NCBI RefSeq assembly: GCF_001746415.1
Contig: NZ_MEHJ01000001.1
Location: forward strand, 1,799,001-1,863,000
Origin: Streptomyces agglomeratus
GTDB taxonomy: Bacteria > Actinomycetota > Actinomycetes > Streptomycetales > Streptomycetaceae
Reading direction: 5' to 3'
DNA: 64,000 bases
Shown here: positions 51,866 to 59,124 of the stretch, in pieces
Numbering within the stretch: the stretch's first letter is position 1
Layout of the letters: each line of letters starts with the position of its first letter
Program-made: the position numbers and the translations under genes
Notes under the pieces: model-generated
Told to the model about the DNA's origin: nothing
Databases searched by the model: none
What the model saw: only the letters and a program-made list of their open reading frames with translations

Positions 51866-53185
51866 TCAGGCCGCTCGGCGGGCACGTCTCAGCAGCACCG
51901 AGAGCAGTGCGGCCGACAGCAGCGTGGCGAGCGCCATGGCCGCGAACATCGACCAGGCGGGCGCGAACGTACCGCCGACGCCGATGGCCGCCAGCAGCAG
52001 GAGCTGCACGATGGACGACGCGAACTGGATGCCGCTCAGGACCCGGCCGAGTACGGCCGGCTCCGTCCTGGCCTGTACGTAGGCGGGGAACAGGATTCCC
52101 GAGCAGCTGATCGCGAGGCCGAGCAGCACCGAGGCGGGAAGCGAGTAGCTCATCTCCGCGATGACGGAGAAGACGAGCATCGTCACGGCGATCGCCACGA
52201 GGGAGTGGACCAGCAGACGCAGCTCGTCCGTGATCCGCCCGGCGAACCGGGAGATCACCATCCCGGCGAGCAGGGCCCCGCCGCCCCAGGCTCCCTCCAG
52301 GAGGCCGAAGCCGACCGGGCCGGCGCCGAGCTGCTCCTTGGCGAAGACCGGCAGCAGCGCGTTGGAGGCCGCCAGCACGCTCAGCGGCAGGATGGAGAAC
52401 ATGACGACCAGCAGATGGGTGCGGTTCGCCGCGACGCTCCGCGCAGCGACGCCCAGGTCGTGCCGCCAGCCGCTGCCCGCCGGCGCGGCGGGCCCGTCCT
52501 GCACGGCGGGCATGTCGGGTCCGGCGGGCACACCGGGGACACCGGGCACACCGGCACCGGGCACGGCGGCCACCGCGACCGGGGGTGAGGCCGGCGCGGC
52601 GGCACCGGGGACCAACTGGAGCGCGACCGCGGCCACCAGGTAGCACAGTGCGGCCGTGTACAGCCCGATCGCCACACTGCCGCCGCCCACCAGGAGCCCG
52701 CCCAGCGCGGAGGCGGCGATGCCGCCGACCTGGGTGGCGATCTGCCAGGTCGCGTTGCCCGTGACGAGCTTCTGTCGGGGCAGCACCTGGGGCAGCATGG
52801 CCCCGTAGCACGGCAGGGTCACCGCGTTGCCCAGCCCCAGCACCAGGGTGACCGCGTAGACGTGCCACAGGGCGAGCGGCGCCGCGCTGTGCAGCACGGC
52901 GAGAGCCACCACCGCGCCGACCCTGGTCAGTTCGGCGATCTGGCCGATGCGCCGGCGGTCGTAACGGTCGATCAGCACACCGCCGTACAGCGCCGCGAAC
53001 ACGCTGGGTACGGTCATCGCGATGGCGAGCCCCGCGACTTCGGTGCTGTTGCCGCCCTGGTCGATGAGGAGCCAGGCCGTGGCGATGAAGTAGACACCGG
53101 TGGCGGCGACCGAGGCGAGCCTGGTCGTCAGCAGGGGGAAGAACCCCCGCTGTGCGACCGTCCGGGTGTCGTCGACACGGATCAC
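51866..53185 (-). CDS. MFS transporter with Gly/Pro-rich central loop
   Basis: 439 residues; GTG 53185 (GGGAG upstream) overlaps the epimerase-like gene by GTGA. Twelve spans in two bundles, loop GGVLIDRYDRRRIGQIAEL with the MFS basic signature, and GIAASALGGLLVGGG in helix 5. The central cytoplasmic loop (about residues 200-235) is a Val-Pro-Gly-rich low-complexity stretch longer than usual. Likely exporter for the product or for self-protection. Confidence 0.88.
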   Translation of the reverse strand: MIRVDDTRTVAQRGFFPLLTTRLASVAATGVYFIATAWLLIDQGGNSTEVAGLAIAMTVPSVFAALYGGVLIDRYDRRRIGQIAELTRVGAVVALAVLHSAAPLALWHVYAVTLVLGLGNAVTLPCYGAMLPQVLPRQKLVTGNATWQIATQVGGIAASALGGLLVGGGSVAIGLYTAALCYLVAAVALQLVPGAAAPASPPVAVAAVPGAGVPGVPGVPAGPDMPAVQDGPAAPAGSGWRHDLGVAARSVAANRTHLLVVMFSILPLSVLAASNALLPVFAKEQLGAGPVGFGLLEGAWGGGALLAGMVISRFAGRITDELRLLVHSLVAIAVTMLVFSVIAEMSYSLPASVLLGLAISCSGILFPAYVQARTEPAVLGRVLSGIQFASSIVQLLLLAAIGVGGTFAPAWSMFAAMALATLLSAALLSVLLRRARRAA

Positions 53186-54045
53186 GCCGGTACTCCCTGG
53201 CCCAGGCGGGCGCGGAAGGCCGGCGAGAAGTCTCCGGTGGCCACCTGCTCGGCCGTACCGGTCATCGTGATCTCGCCCTGCTCGCCGACCGACACCTCCA
53301 TGGTCCCGCCCGCCATCTCGACGACGACGTGCTCGCCGACCAGTCCGAGCCGGTGCGCCGCGGCCGTGGCCGCGCAGGCGCTGCTGCCCGAGGCGAGGGT
53401 GTAGCCCGCGCCGCGTTCCCACACCTCGATCCGGATGGTGCCGCGGTCGAGGACGCTCAGGAACTGGACGTTGGTGCCCTCGGGATACGCGGGGTGCCAG
53501 GCGATCAGCGGGCCGAGTTCCCGGGCGAGGTCGGCGCTGACCTCGTCGAGCGGCACCACCGTGTGCGGGTTGCCCAGGTGCAGGCCGATCACGTCGAGGT
53601 GGCGCGCCCCCGCCGTGAGGCCCACCGGGGCGTCCGTGGCGAACGCCGGCACGCCCATCTCGACCCGGACCCGCCCCTCGGCGAAGTCCAGGATGTCGGC
53701 GCGGGAGTCCCCCGCGACGGTCCTGAGGACGACGGAGGTCTCCGCCGGCTCCTCGGGCCGCACCGGCCCGGCTCCGTAGTGCTCCGCCAGGTAAAGGGCG
53801 AACATCCGCAGCCCGTTGCCGCTCTTCTCGCACGGGCTGCCGTCGGAGTTGAAGATGCGCAGTCCGACGGGCTCGCCCGGGCGGGGTTCTGCCGTGGGTC
53901 CGATGAGCACACCGTCCGCGCCGACGCCCAGGTGCCGGTCGCACAGCAGCCGGACCGTCTGCGCGGTGGCGGTGAAGTCCACGCGCAGTGGATCGATCAC
54001 AAGGTAGTCGTTGCCGAGTGCCTGGTACTTCGTGAAGTCGCTCAT
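53182..54045 (-). CDS. Diaminopimelate-epimerase-family protein with both catalytic cysteines replaced by serine
   Basis: 287 residues. DapF fold throughout: FTKYQALGNDYLVID, IFNSDGSPCEKSGNGLRMFA, HLGNPHTVV, EVWERGAGYTLASGSSACAA. In DapF the first base is Cys in E-x-CGNGxR and the second is Cys in TLACGTGACA. Here residue 75 is Ser (EKSGNGLR; a Cys lies at 72) and residue 219 is Ser (LASGSSACA; a Cys lies at 224), both codons read directly. Ordinary thiol/thiolate epimerisation is therefore unlikely. It may be an isomerase with altered chemistry or bind an amino acid carrying the nitro or amino group. It is not the housekeeping enzyme. Confidence 0.85.
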   Translation of the reverse strand: MSDFTKYQALGNDYLVIDPLRVDFTATAQTVRLLCDRHLGVGADGVLIGPTAEPRPGEPVGLRIFNSDGSPCEKSGNGLRMFALYLAEHYGAGPVRPEEPAETSVVLRTVAGDSRADILDFAEGRVRVEMGVPAFATDAPVGLTAGARHLDVIGLHLGNPHTVVPLDEVSADLARELGPLIAWHPAYPEGTNVQFLSVLDRGTIRIEVWERGAGYTLASGSSACAATAAAHRLGLVGEHVVVEMAGGTMEVSVGEQGEITMTGTAEQVATGDFSPAFRARLGQGVPA

Positions 54046-54094
54046 CAGTCCCGCTCTGTTCCCGAATCCGTTGCGGTGCGGCCGGTGGGGCCGG

Positions 54095-54784
54095 TCAGGC
54101 CGGGCGGTCGGCCAGCGCCCGCTCGTCGTGCTCCTCGCCGTACCACTTGTCGCTCCAGCGGGAGAACGCGACGATGACGATGTCGCGGTGGCCCGGCCCG
54201 CCGTCGGCGGACAGGACGTCGGTGACGTCGTGGGCCAGCGCGCGGTCGTCCAGCAGCACAGCCTGGTTGGGGTTGAGGGTGCCCTCCCAGAAGGGGGCGT
54301 CCGCGCCGGGCTCCCAGAGCCGGGTCTCCCCGCCGGCCACGTTCTCCCTGCGGAAGACGGCGATCATGACGAACTCGTGGCCGTCGTGGTGCACACCCTC
54401 GGGGGTCAGCGGACCGGGCTTCCCGCCGTCGGCGCGGGTCCGGTTCTGGTGCACGTTGATCTGCCAGTCCTCGGACCGGTCGAGACCCAGCTCGGCGGCG
54501 CCGATGGCGATCAGCGGAGTGAAGTCGACCTGGATCGGCTCGTAGACCCGGCGGATGCCGCCGCCGACGGAGTTGAACGTCTTGTACGTCGTGTAGTCAC
54601 GGTGCGGCAGCAGCTCGAAATGCCACTCACCGTCCTTGGACTTCAGCCGGTACTGGTCGAAACGCTTGAAGCGCGTGCCGTTTCCCATGTAGTCGTCGAC
54701 GGGCAGATCGTCGTAGCTGGCGAGGAGGTCCGCCGATGCCTCGGGCAGGTCGACGACGGTGAATCCCTGTGCGTTCAGGGGCAT
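54095..54784 (-). CDS. 2OG-Fe(II) oxygenase of the 2OG-Fe_Oxy_2 type (isoleucine-hydroxylase/HrmJ-BelL-like)
   Basis: 229 residues from ATG 54784. Iron ligands His132-x-Asp134 in GVHHDGHEFVMIA and distal His185 in DDRALAHDVTDV, with a conserved Arg at 200 in GHRDIVIVAF. The N-terminal YMGNGTRFKRFDQYRL and PIQVDFTPL belong to the free-amino-acid dioxygenase group (PF10014). As I recall, HrmJ and BelL of hormaomycin and belactosin, which close a nitrocyclopropane from 6-nitronorleucine, are of this group. Next to the diiron gene the pairing matches those clusters. Simple amino-acid hydroxylation is the alternative. Confidence 0.82.
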   Translation of the reverse strand: MPLNAQGFTVVDLPEASADLLASYDDLPVDDYMGNGTRFKRFDQYRLKSKDGEWHFELLPHRDYTTYKTFNSVGGGIRRVYEPIQVDFTPLIAIGAAELGLDRSEDWQINVHQNRTRADGGKPGPLTPEGVHHDGHEFVMIAVFRRENVAGGETRLWEPGADAPFWEGTLNPNQAVLLDDRALAHDVTDVLSADGGPGHRDIVIVAFSRWSDKWYGEEHDERALADRPA

Positions 54785-54822
54785 GACACAGCCTTTCGGG
54801 AAAGAGGTCGGGGAATGCGCGA

Positions 54823-55866
54823 TCAGGCGGCGGCGACCGGCATGCGCTCGTCGAGGTAGCGGGCCGACGAGTTCAGCCGCCAGAGCGTGCCGCGTGCGAT
54901 GGCCCGGCGCATGTGGGCCGATTCGGCGGCCGGCAGCACCACGTTGTGGAACCATCCGGCGGCGTGCTGGGAATCCACGGTGATGTGCAGCCGGTGGTAG
55001 ACGATGCCGATGTCCGGAAGACCGAGCCGCTCCCAGGCGTGCACGACCTGGACGAACCGGTCGGGCACCATCCACTCGGTCATGCCGAGGAAGCCGACGG
55101 CCTCCGGGTAGAACTTGCGGTACCTGGAGAGCATGACCGCGAGGTTCCCCGAGAGCAGGGCGTTGGCCGTGAGGCTTCGCTCCAGCTCCTCCGGCGGGAT
55201 CTCGAACACCTCGTAGATCTTGTTGAAGAGCAGAGTGTGCACCTGGTCCGGGTCGCCGTTGCCCATCTCGTCCCAGAAGTTCGCGGCGATCTCCATCTTG
55301 GCCCGCCCCGAAGTGCCGACCTGCATCATGGCGAGCAGGTCGTCGAAGCGGCCGTCGACCACCGACTCCTGCATCACGTAGTTGCGCAGGTCGTCCGCGT
55401 CGGCCTGGTTGCGGATGAACTCGTGGTAGTACGGGTGCTTGAAGACGCGGTGTCCACGGGCCAGTTGCTTCAGCCAGGACAGGTAGGCGCGGGGCTCCTC
55501 GGGAGCCTGCTCGAGAAGGCCGGGCTCGATCCAGTCGTCCTCGACCTGCGCGGTGGCTTCCTCCAGGAGGCGGGTCACCTCGGACACGAAGACGGAGCCT
55601 TCGGCCGTCGTCGTCTCGGGGAGCACGGTGTGCATCTGGTAGATCCGGGCCAGCAGCAACTGCTGGGCGTAGAAGGCTGCCTGATCACCTACGAGGGATT
55701 CGGCGTTGAGCTTGCGCACCCCGTCGATCAGCCTGTCCCTGTCCTCGCCGGTGATCTTCGCGTCGACTTCTGCGGCGTCAGTGGTCAGCCAGCCCGACAC
55801 CTCGTCGACGAGGGCGAGCGGGTCGTGCGGCACTGCGGTCCGGGCGGGTGTCTCACGGGTTTCCAT
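54823..55866 (-). CDS. Haem-oxygenase-like diiron oxygenase/oxidase (HDO; BelK/HrmI-like)
   Basis: 347 residues, all-helical, from ATG 55866 (AAGGAA eight bases upstream). Metal-ligand pattern of the iron-containing redox family: Glu167 (NYVMQESVVDGRFDD), Glu200 and His210 (NFWDEMGNGDPDQVHTLLF), then Glu264, Asp298 and His301 (HRLHITVDSQHAAGWF). Relatives include UndA, SznF and, as I recall, BelK/HrmI, which oxidise the lysine side-chain amine to a nitro group. First gene of the long minus-strand run, adjacent to the 2OG oxygenase that would act on a nitro amino acid. Family likely, reaction inferred. Confidence 0.8.
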   Translation of the reverse strand: METRETPARTAVPHDPLALVDEVSGWLTTDAAEVDAKITGEDRDRLIDGVRKLNAESLVGDQAAFYAQQLLLARIYQMHTVLPETTTAEGSVFVSEVTRLLEEATAQVEDDWIEPGLLEQAPEEPRAYLSWLKQLARGHRVFKHPYYHEFIRNQADADDLRNYVMQESVVDGRFDDLLAMMQVGTSGRAKMEIAANFWDEMGNGDPDQVHTLLFNKIYEVFEIPPEELERSLTANALLSGNLAVMLSRYRKFYPEAVGFLGMTEWMVPDRFVQVVHAWERLGLPDIGIVYHRLHITVDSQHAAGWFHNVVLPAAESAHMRRAIARGTLWRLNSSARYLDERMPVAAA

Positions 55867-55948
55867 GGAAAGGTTCCTTGTGTGTGCGGTCGTACGACTG
55901 GGCGCCGGTGCGGGTGTGCACATGGCGCGCATGAGGCGACCCCGCGGG

Positions 55949-56001
55949 CGCCGGCCGCACAGCTGCGGCCGGCGACAAGGCAGGCGGGCCCGCGCCTTGT
56001 C
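55949..56001 (-). promoter_or_regulatory. Two adjacent hairpins in the leader of the first cluster gene
   Basis: A perfect 11-bp stem (55949-55959 with 55964-55974, loop CAGC) is followed at once by GACAAGGC/GCCTTGTC (55974-55981 with 55994-56001) enclosing the palindrome GCGGGCCCGC. They lie 83 bp upstream of the diiron-oxygenase ATG, on its transcript if the promoter is further out. They could be a terminator for the small peptide gene above, an attenuator or an operator. The rest of 55867-56350 (484 bases) shows no coding sequence I trust. Confidence 0.45.
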
Positions 56002-56350
56002 CAGGACGGTCAAGGACGGGACTGGCGGGGGGTTTTCGGCGGTCGGGGGGTCGGGCCCGAGCGCCGTGGGTACGGACAGGGCCGCGGTCCGGCGGCGGCG
56101 CGGCGGGCGCCGCGCGACGCGGTGGAGTCCACGTCGGCGGCCGCATGCCGTTCTCGTCCGCCGCGCGGGCCCGGCGGTCGGGCCCTCATCGGGCGGAGCC
56201 CGGAAGGCGCCCGCCTCTCCTGCCGGCGGAGGACCGCTCACAGGCGGCCTGCCGGGCGCCGGATCGCGGGATCATTCCCGTGAACAGCCCCGGCTGCCGC
56301 GGGGGTTCAGGGGAGACATGGGGTGCGGGCCGTGGGCCGGTGCGAACCGG

Positions 56351-56527
56351 TCACTGCCATCCGGCGTCGTCGATCGCGCCCTGGGGCGCGGGGTTCTGCC
56401 AGCCGGCGTCCAGCGGGGTCGCCGCGGGAACGGTGTCCGCGAGCGCGGTGCCGGTCGAGGCCCACGTGCCGGTTCCCAGCACCAGAGCCATCGCGACGGC
56501 TCTGCCCGCGACCTTCAATCGATCCAT
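56351..56527 (-). CDS. 58-residue secreted peptide with repeated DAGWQ motif
   Basis: ATG 56527 with GAGGA upstream. Residues 1-30 are a classic signal peptide: basic MDRLKVAGR, hydrophobic AVAMALVLGTGTW, cleavage region TGTALA. The mature part would be only ~28 residues, DTVPAATPLDAGWQNPAPQG then AIDDAGWQ, with DAGWQ twice, the second at the C-terminus. No cysteines. It lies upstream of and in line with the cluster. It might be a signalling peptide or precursor, or an unrelated small secreted protein. It is below the size limit of many gene finders. Confidence 0.6.
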   Translation of the reverse strand: MDRLKVAGRAVAMALVLGTGTWASTGTALADTVPAATPLDAGWQNPAPQGAIDDAGWQ

Positions 56528-56547
56528 TTTTCGCTGTCCTCATCCAT

Positions 56548-56581
56548 CAGACTTCGGTCGAGCTCTTCGCCACCGAGTCTG
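56548..56581 (-). promoter_or_regulatory. Inverted repeat just upstream of the small peptide gene
   Basis: CAGACTTCGGT (56548-56558) pairs with ACCGAGTCTG (56572-56581) with one bulged base, 21 bp before the peptide ATG. It may be an operator or a 5' UTR stem. The remaining bases to 56819 hold nothing recognised. Confidence 0.35.
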
Positions 56582-56819
56582 GTTCAGGGGTGCGGCGAAC
56601 TGAAGGGGGGACGGCGGGGGCAATGCGGCCATGTCCGCTGGTGGACAACCGTGGCTCAGGGGGCGGGGGGCCACGGCTGCCGGACGTGCGTCGAGGGGCG
56701 TTCGGTCATCCGCCTTCCCCCGGCCGCGCGGTCCATTCCCGCGGGTGGGGGCGGATTCCCGGGCGAGGGCGGAGTCAGGCGCGCGGGACCGGCACGCGGG
56801 CTGTCCGGCGGGGGGGCGG

Positions 56820-57125
56820 TCACCCGTCGTAGCCCGGCATGATCGGCATGATCGGCACTTCGGCGCGTACCAGCTCCCAGTTGCGCAGATAGGCGTGCCG
56901 GCAGCGGGCGGCGTCCCAGATGTCCAGCGCTGCCGCTTCCGCGGCCCTCAGCGAGTCGAAGGCCAGGTAGACGCCGATGACGGGACCGGGTTTGGCATCG
57001 GGGTGCAGAGCGATGTGCACCACTTCGGCGATATCCGCCGCGGCGGCCGTGATGGCCGCGCGGGTGCAGTCGGGCAGCAGATCACCCCGAGGGTGGGGCA
57101 CCAGGTGAATGTGTACCAGATACAC
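56820..57125 (-). CDS. Small hypothetical protein, 101 aa (ferredoxin-like fold suspected)
   Basis: GTG 57125 has AGGAA seven bases upstream and gives VYLVHIHLVPHPRGDLLPD; the ATG at 57137 has no site. The pattern of an N-terminal beta strand, a helix (AAITAAAADIAEVVHIALHP), another strand (GPVIGVYLAFDSLRAAEAAA) and a C-terminal WELVRAEVPI suggests a one-domain alpha/beta-sandwich protein. It is divergent from the regulator gene across 533 bp. Function unknown; similar small proteins often sit beside lanthipeptide or peptide genes, but that is only an impression. Confidence 0.6.
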   Translation of the reverse strand: MYLVHIHLVPHPRGDLLPDCTRAAITAAAADIAEVVHIALHPDAKPGPVIGVYLAFDSLRAAEAAALDIWDAARCRHAYLRNWELVRAEVPIMPIMPGYDG

Positions 57126-57658
57126 GGAGTTCCTCATGGAGTGATCGATATCGATTCATAGGGCTTTTGCAGCGATTCAACGTATACCGATCCCCTTTCC
57201 ACCGGATGACTCTCGGCATTGTTGCCGCCGGAGGGGTGAATCGCCCCCTGCGGGTGGGCTTTCTTCGGCCCTGCTCACTCACGGAGAATGAGGAAACGGC
57301 TGCCGGTACCGGGCGAGCGGGCGGTGCCGGGTCGAAGGAGCGGCTCGCCGTGGACTCATTCGACCGCCCGGGGCCGCCGCGCGATCCTGTCTACCCGTCA
57401 GAACCGGAGGTGTCCAGCCACTCGGCACGTCCTGGATTCCGCATACGGGTGGAGAGGCCCCCGTAGGCGGAAGTGTCGGTATCCCGCCAACACGAACAAG
57501 CCAGGAGGGCAGGTTGCGGGCGGTTGAACTTTCCACGTTCCGCGCTTTGGAACCGCTAAAGTCTCTTTGATCGGCGAGCGGTTGAGGGTTAACCTGGCCG
57601 CTTCGTCCGGAGACCTGCGGGTCCAAGCGATGTGACACAGAACAGAGGGGGGCTTCTG
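57126..57658. promoter_or_regulatory. Divergent intergenic region with a 12-bp palindrome
   Basis: Between the small gene and the regulator the sequence is locally AT-rich, unusual in this window. ATCGATATCGAT at 57144-57155 is a perfect 12-base palindrome 19 bp from the small gene start, a likely operator. A second AT-rich patch (about 57520-57600, with AACTTTCCACGTTCCGCG) precedes the regulator and may hold its promoter. No coding sequence is evident. Confidence 0.4.
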
Positions 57659-58654
57659 GTGCTGGTTGAACTGGGGATCGACTCGATAACCGAATCGGTC
57701 TATCGCATACTTCTGACCAATCCGTCGGGTGGCATTCAACAATGGGCCGCACAGCTTGATCTGCCCGTCGCCGAGGTGCGGCGCTCTTTGGACCAGCTGA
57801 GCGAGATGTCCCTGGTAACGATGTCCACGGAGGACAGTCCGCAGGTGCAGGTCATCCACCCTCTCCTGGGCCTGGAGGCGCTGCTCGCTCGCCAGCAGGC
57901 GGAACTGGCAGCCCGTCAGCAGCAGGTGGAGGAGACGCAGGCGGCCGCCGCCGAGCTGCTCGCCTTCTACGCCCACAAACAGTCCACGTCGAGCGCCGGG
58001 GTGCAGTTCCTCGACGGAATCGACGCGATCCGCAGCTACATCGTCACGCTGCACAGCAGGGTACGGGAAGAGTTCCTCACGTTCGCCCCCGGCGGACCGC
58101 AGACGGCCGAGAACATGCGCGCGTCCCGGCCCCTGAACACCAGAATGCTGAAGCGCGGTGTCCAGATGAGAACGATCTACCTCGAAAGCATCCGCCGTGA
58201 CCGGGCCACGATGGAACACGCCCAGTGGCTGGAAAGCCTCGGTGCCAAGATCCGCACGGCGCCCGCCCTCCCCAACCGCGTCATCATCCACGACCAGCGG
58301 ACCGCACTGATCGCCACCGACATCGAGAACACGGCGGTCGGGGCGGTCGTCGTGACGAACCCGGGCATGATCTCGCTGCTGTACACCTTGTTCGAACAGG
58401 TCTGGCAGTCGGCCGAGCCGTTCGACGCCTCTCCGGAGCGGACCCCCGGAAAGCTCACGGCCCAACAGGCCGAGGTTCTCCGTCAGATGACCCAGGGGCG
58501 CACGGACGAGGCGATCGCGGCGAGCCTCGGCGTCTCGACCCGCACCGTTCGCCGCATCTCCACCAACCTGCTTCAGCTCGTCGGCGCCCAGAGCCGCTTC
58601 CAGGCCGGTGTCCACGCCGTGCAGCGCGGGTACCTTCCCGCCACCCCGCAGTAG
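57659..58654 (+). CDS. TrmB-like / LuxR-type transcriptional regulator
   Basis: About 331 residues from GTG 57659, with AGAGGGGGG eight bases upstream; GTG 57632 is an in-frame alternative. N-terminal winged helix (SITESVYRILLTNPSGGI, WAAQLDLPVAEVRRSLDQLS, TrmB style), a coiled helix (about 75-115), a ligand-type central domain, and a C-terminal LuxR helix-turn-helix (LTAQQAEVLRQMTQGRTDEA, IAASLGVSTRTVRRI). Such regulators are common in Streptomyces clusters. It is the only regulator near the cluster, so it is the prime candidate to control it. A perfect terminator follows. Confidence 0.88.
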   Translation: MLVELGIDSITESVYRILLTNPSGGIQQWAAQLDLPVAEVRRSLDQLSEMSLVTMSTEDSPQVQVIHPLLGLEALLARQQAELAARQQQVEETQAAAAELLAFYAHKQSTSSAGVQFLDGIDAIRSYIVTLHSRVREEFLTFAPGGPQTAENMRASRPLNTRMLKRGVQMRTIYLESIRRDRATMEHAQWLESLGAKIRTAPALPNRVIIHDQRTALIATDIENTAVGAVVVTNPGMISLLYTLFEQVWQSAEPFDASPERTPGKLTAQQAEVLRQMTQGRTDEAIAASLGVSTRTVRRISTNLLQLVGAQSRFQAGVHAVQRGYLPATPQ

Positions 58655-58669
58655 GCCCCGGACACGGAG

Positions 58670-58701
58670 GGGCTGTTCCTGCCGGCCGGCAGGAACAGCC
58701 C
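58670..58701. terminator. Perfect 32-base palindromic terminator after the regulator
   Basis: GGGCTGTTCCTGCCGG followed by its exact complement begins 15 bases after the regulator stop. It is symmetric and so could end transcription from both sides. The remaining bases to 58841 hold nothing recognised. Confidence 0.8.
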
Positions 58702-58841
58702 AGTACCCCGAGGGCGGTGAACGGACCGGGTGGACCGGCTCGGCGCGGGGCGATGCCCCCGCCGGAGCGCATGACCGCATGACGGCATGACGCCGTGTCC
58801 GGGCGGGGCAGGGCCACACGCCCGGACCGTTGCGACCGCCC

Positions 58842-59048
58842 TCACGAGCGGCGTTCGGGCTTCCCGTGCTCCGCGTCCGCCTCCGGTACGTACGCCGAGC
58901 AGTCCGGGTTCCGGCAGGGGCCGGGGCGCCAGACGGGCACGAAGACCCCCAGGGATTTGTGCCGCTTGATTTCGGACGCGACGGGTTGCTTGCAGACCGG
59001 ACAGACGTGTCGGGCCCGCGTCTGTGACTCACGCTGATTAGTGCCCAT
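58842..59048 (-). CDS. Small zinc-binding protein, 68 aa
   Basis: ATG 59048. Cysteines are arranged as two knuckles, HVCPVCKQPVASEIKRHKSL and GPCRNPDCSAYV, a treble-clef or rubredoxin-like pattern, with basic N-terminus MGTNQRESQTRAR. Similar short proteins occur widely in Streptomyces genomes, so it is a conserved hypothetical. Role unknown; nucleic-acid binding is plausible from composition. Confidence 0.7.
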   Translation of the reverse strand: MGTNQRESQTRARHVCPVCKQPVASEIKRHKSLGVFVPVWRPGPCRNPDCSAYVPEADAEHGKPERRS

Positions 59049-59124
59049 ATCTCCACGTTATGCCCGCTCTGCGGAATAGAACAGACCGTAATGCCCCGGC
59101 TAGACACTCTCCGTGAGCGATCGG

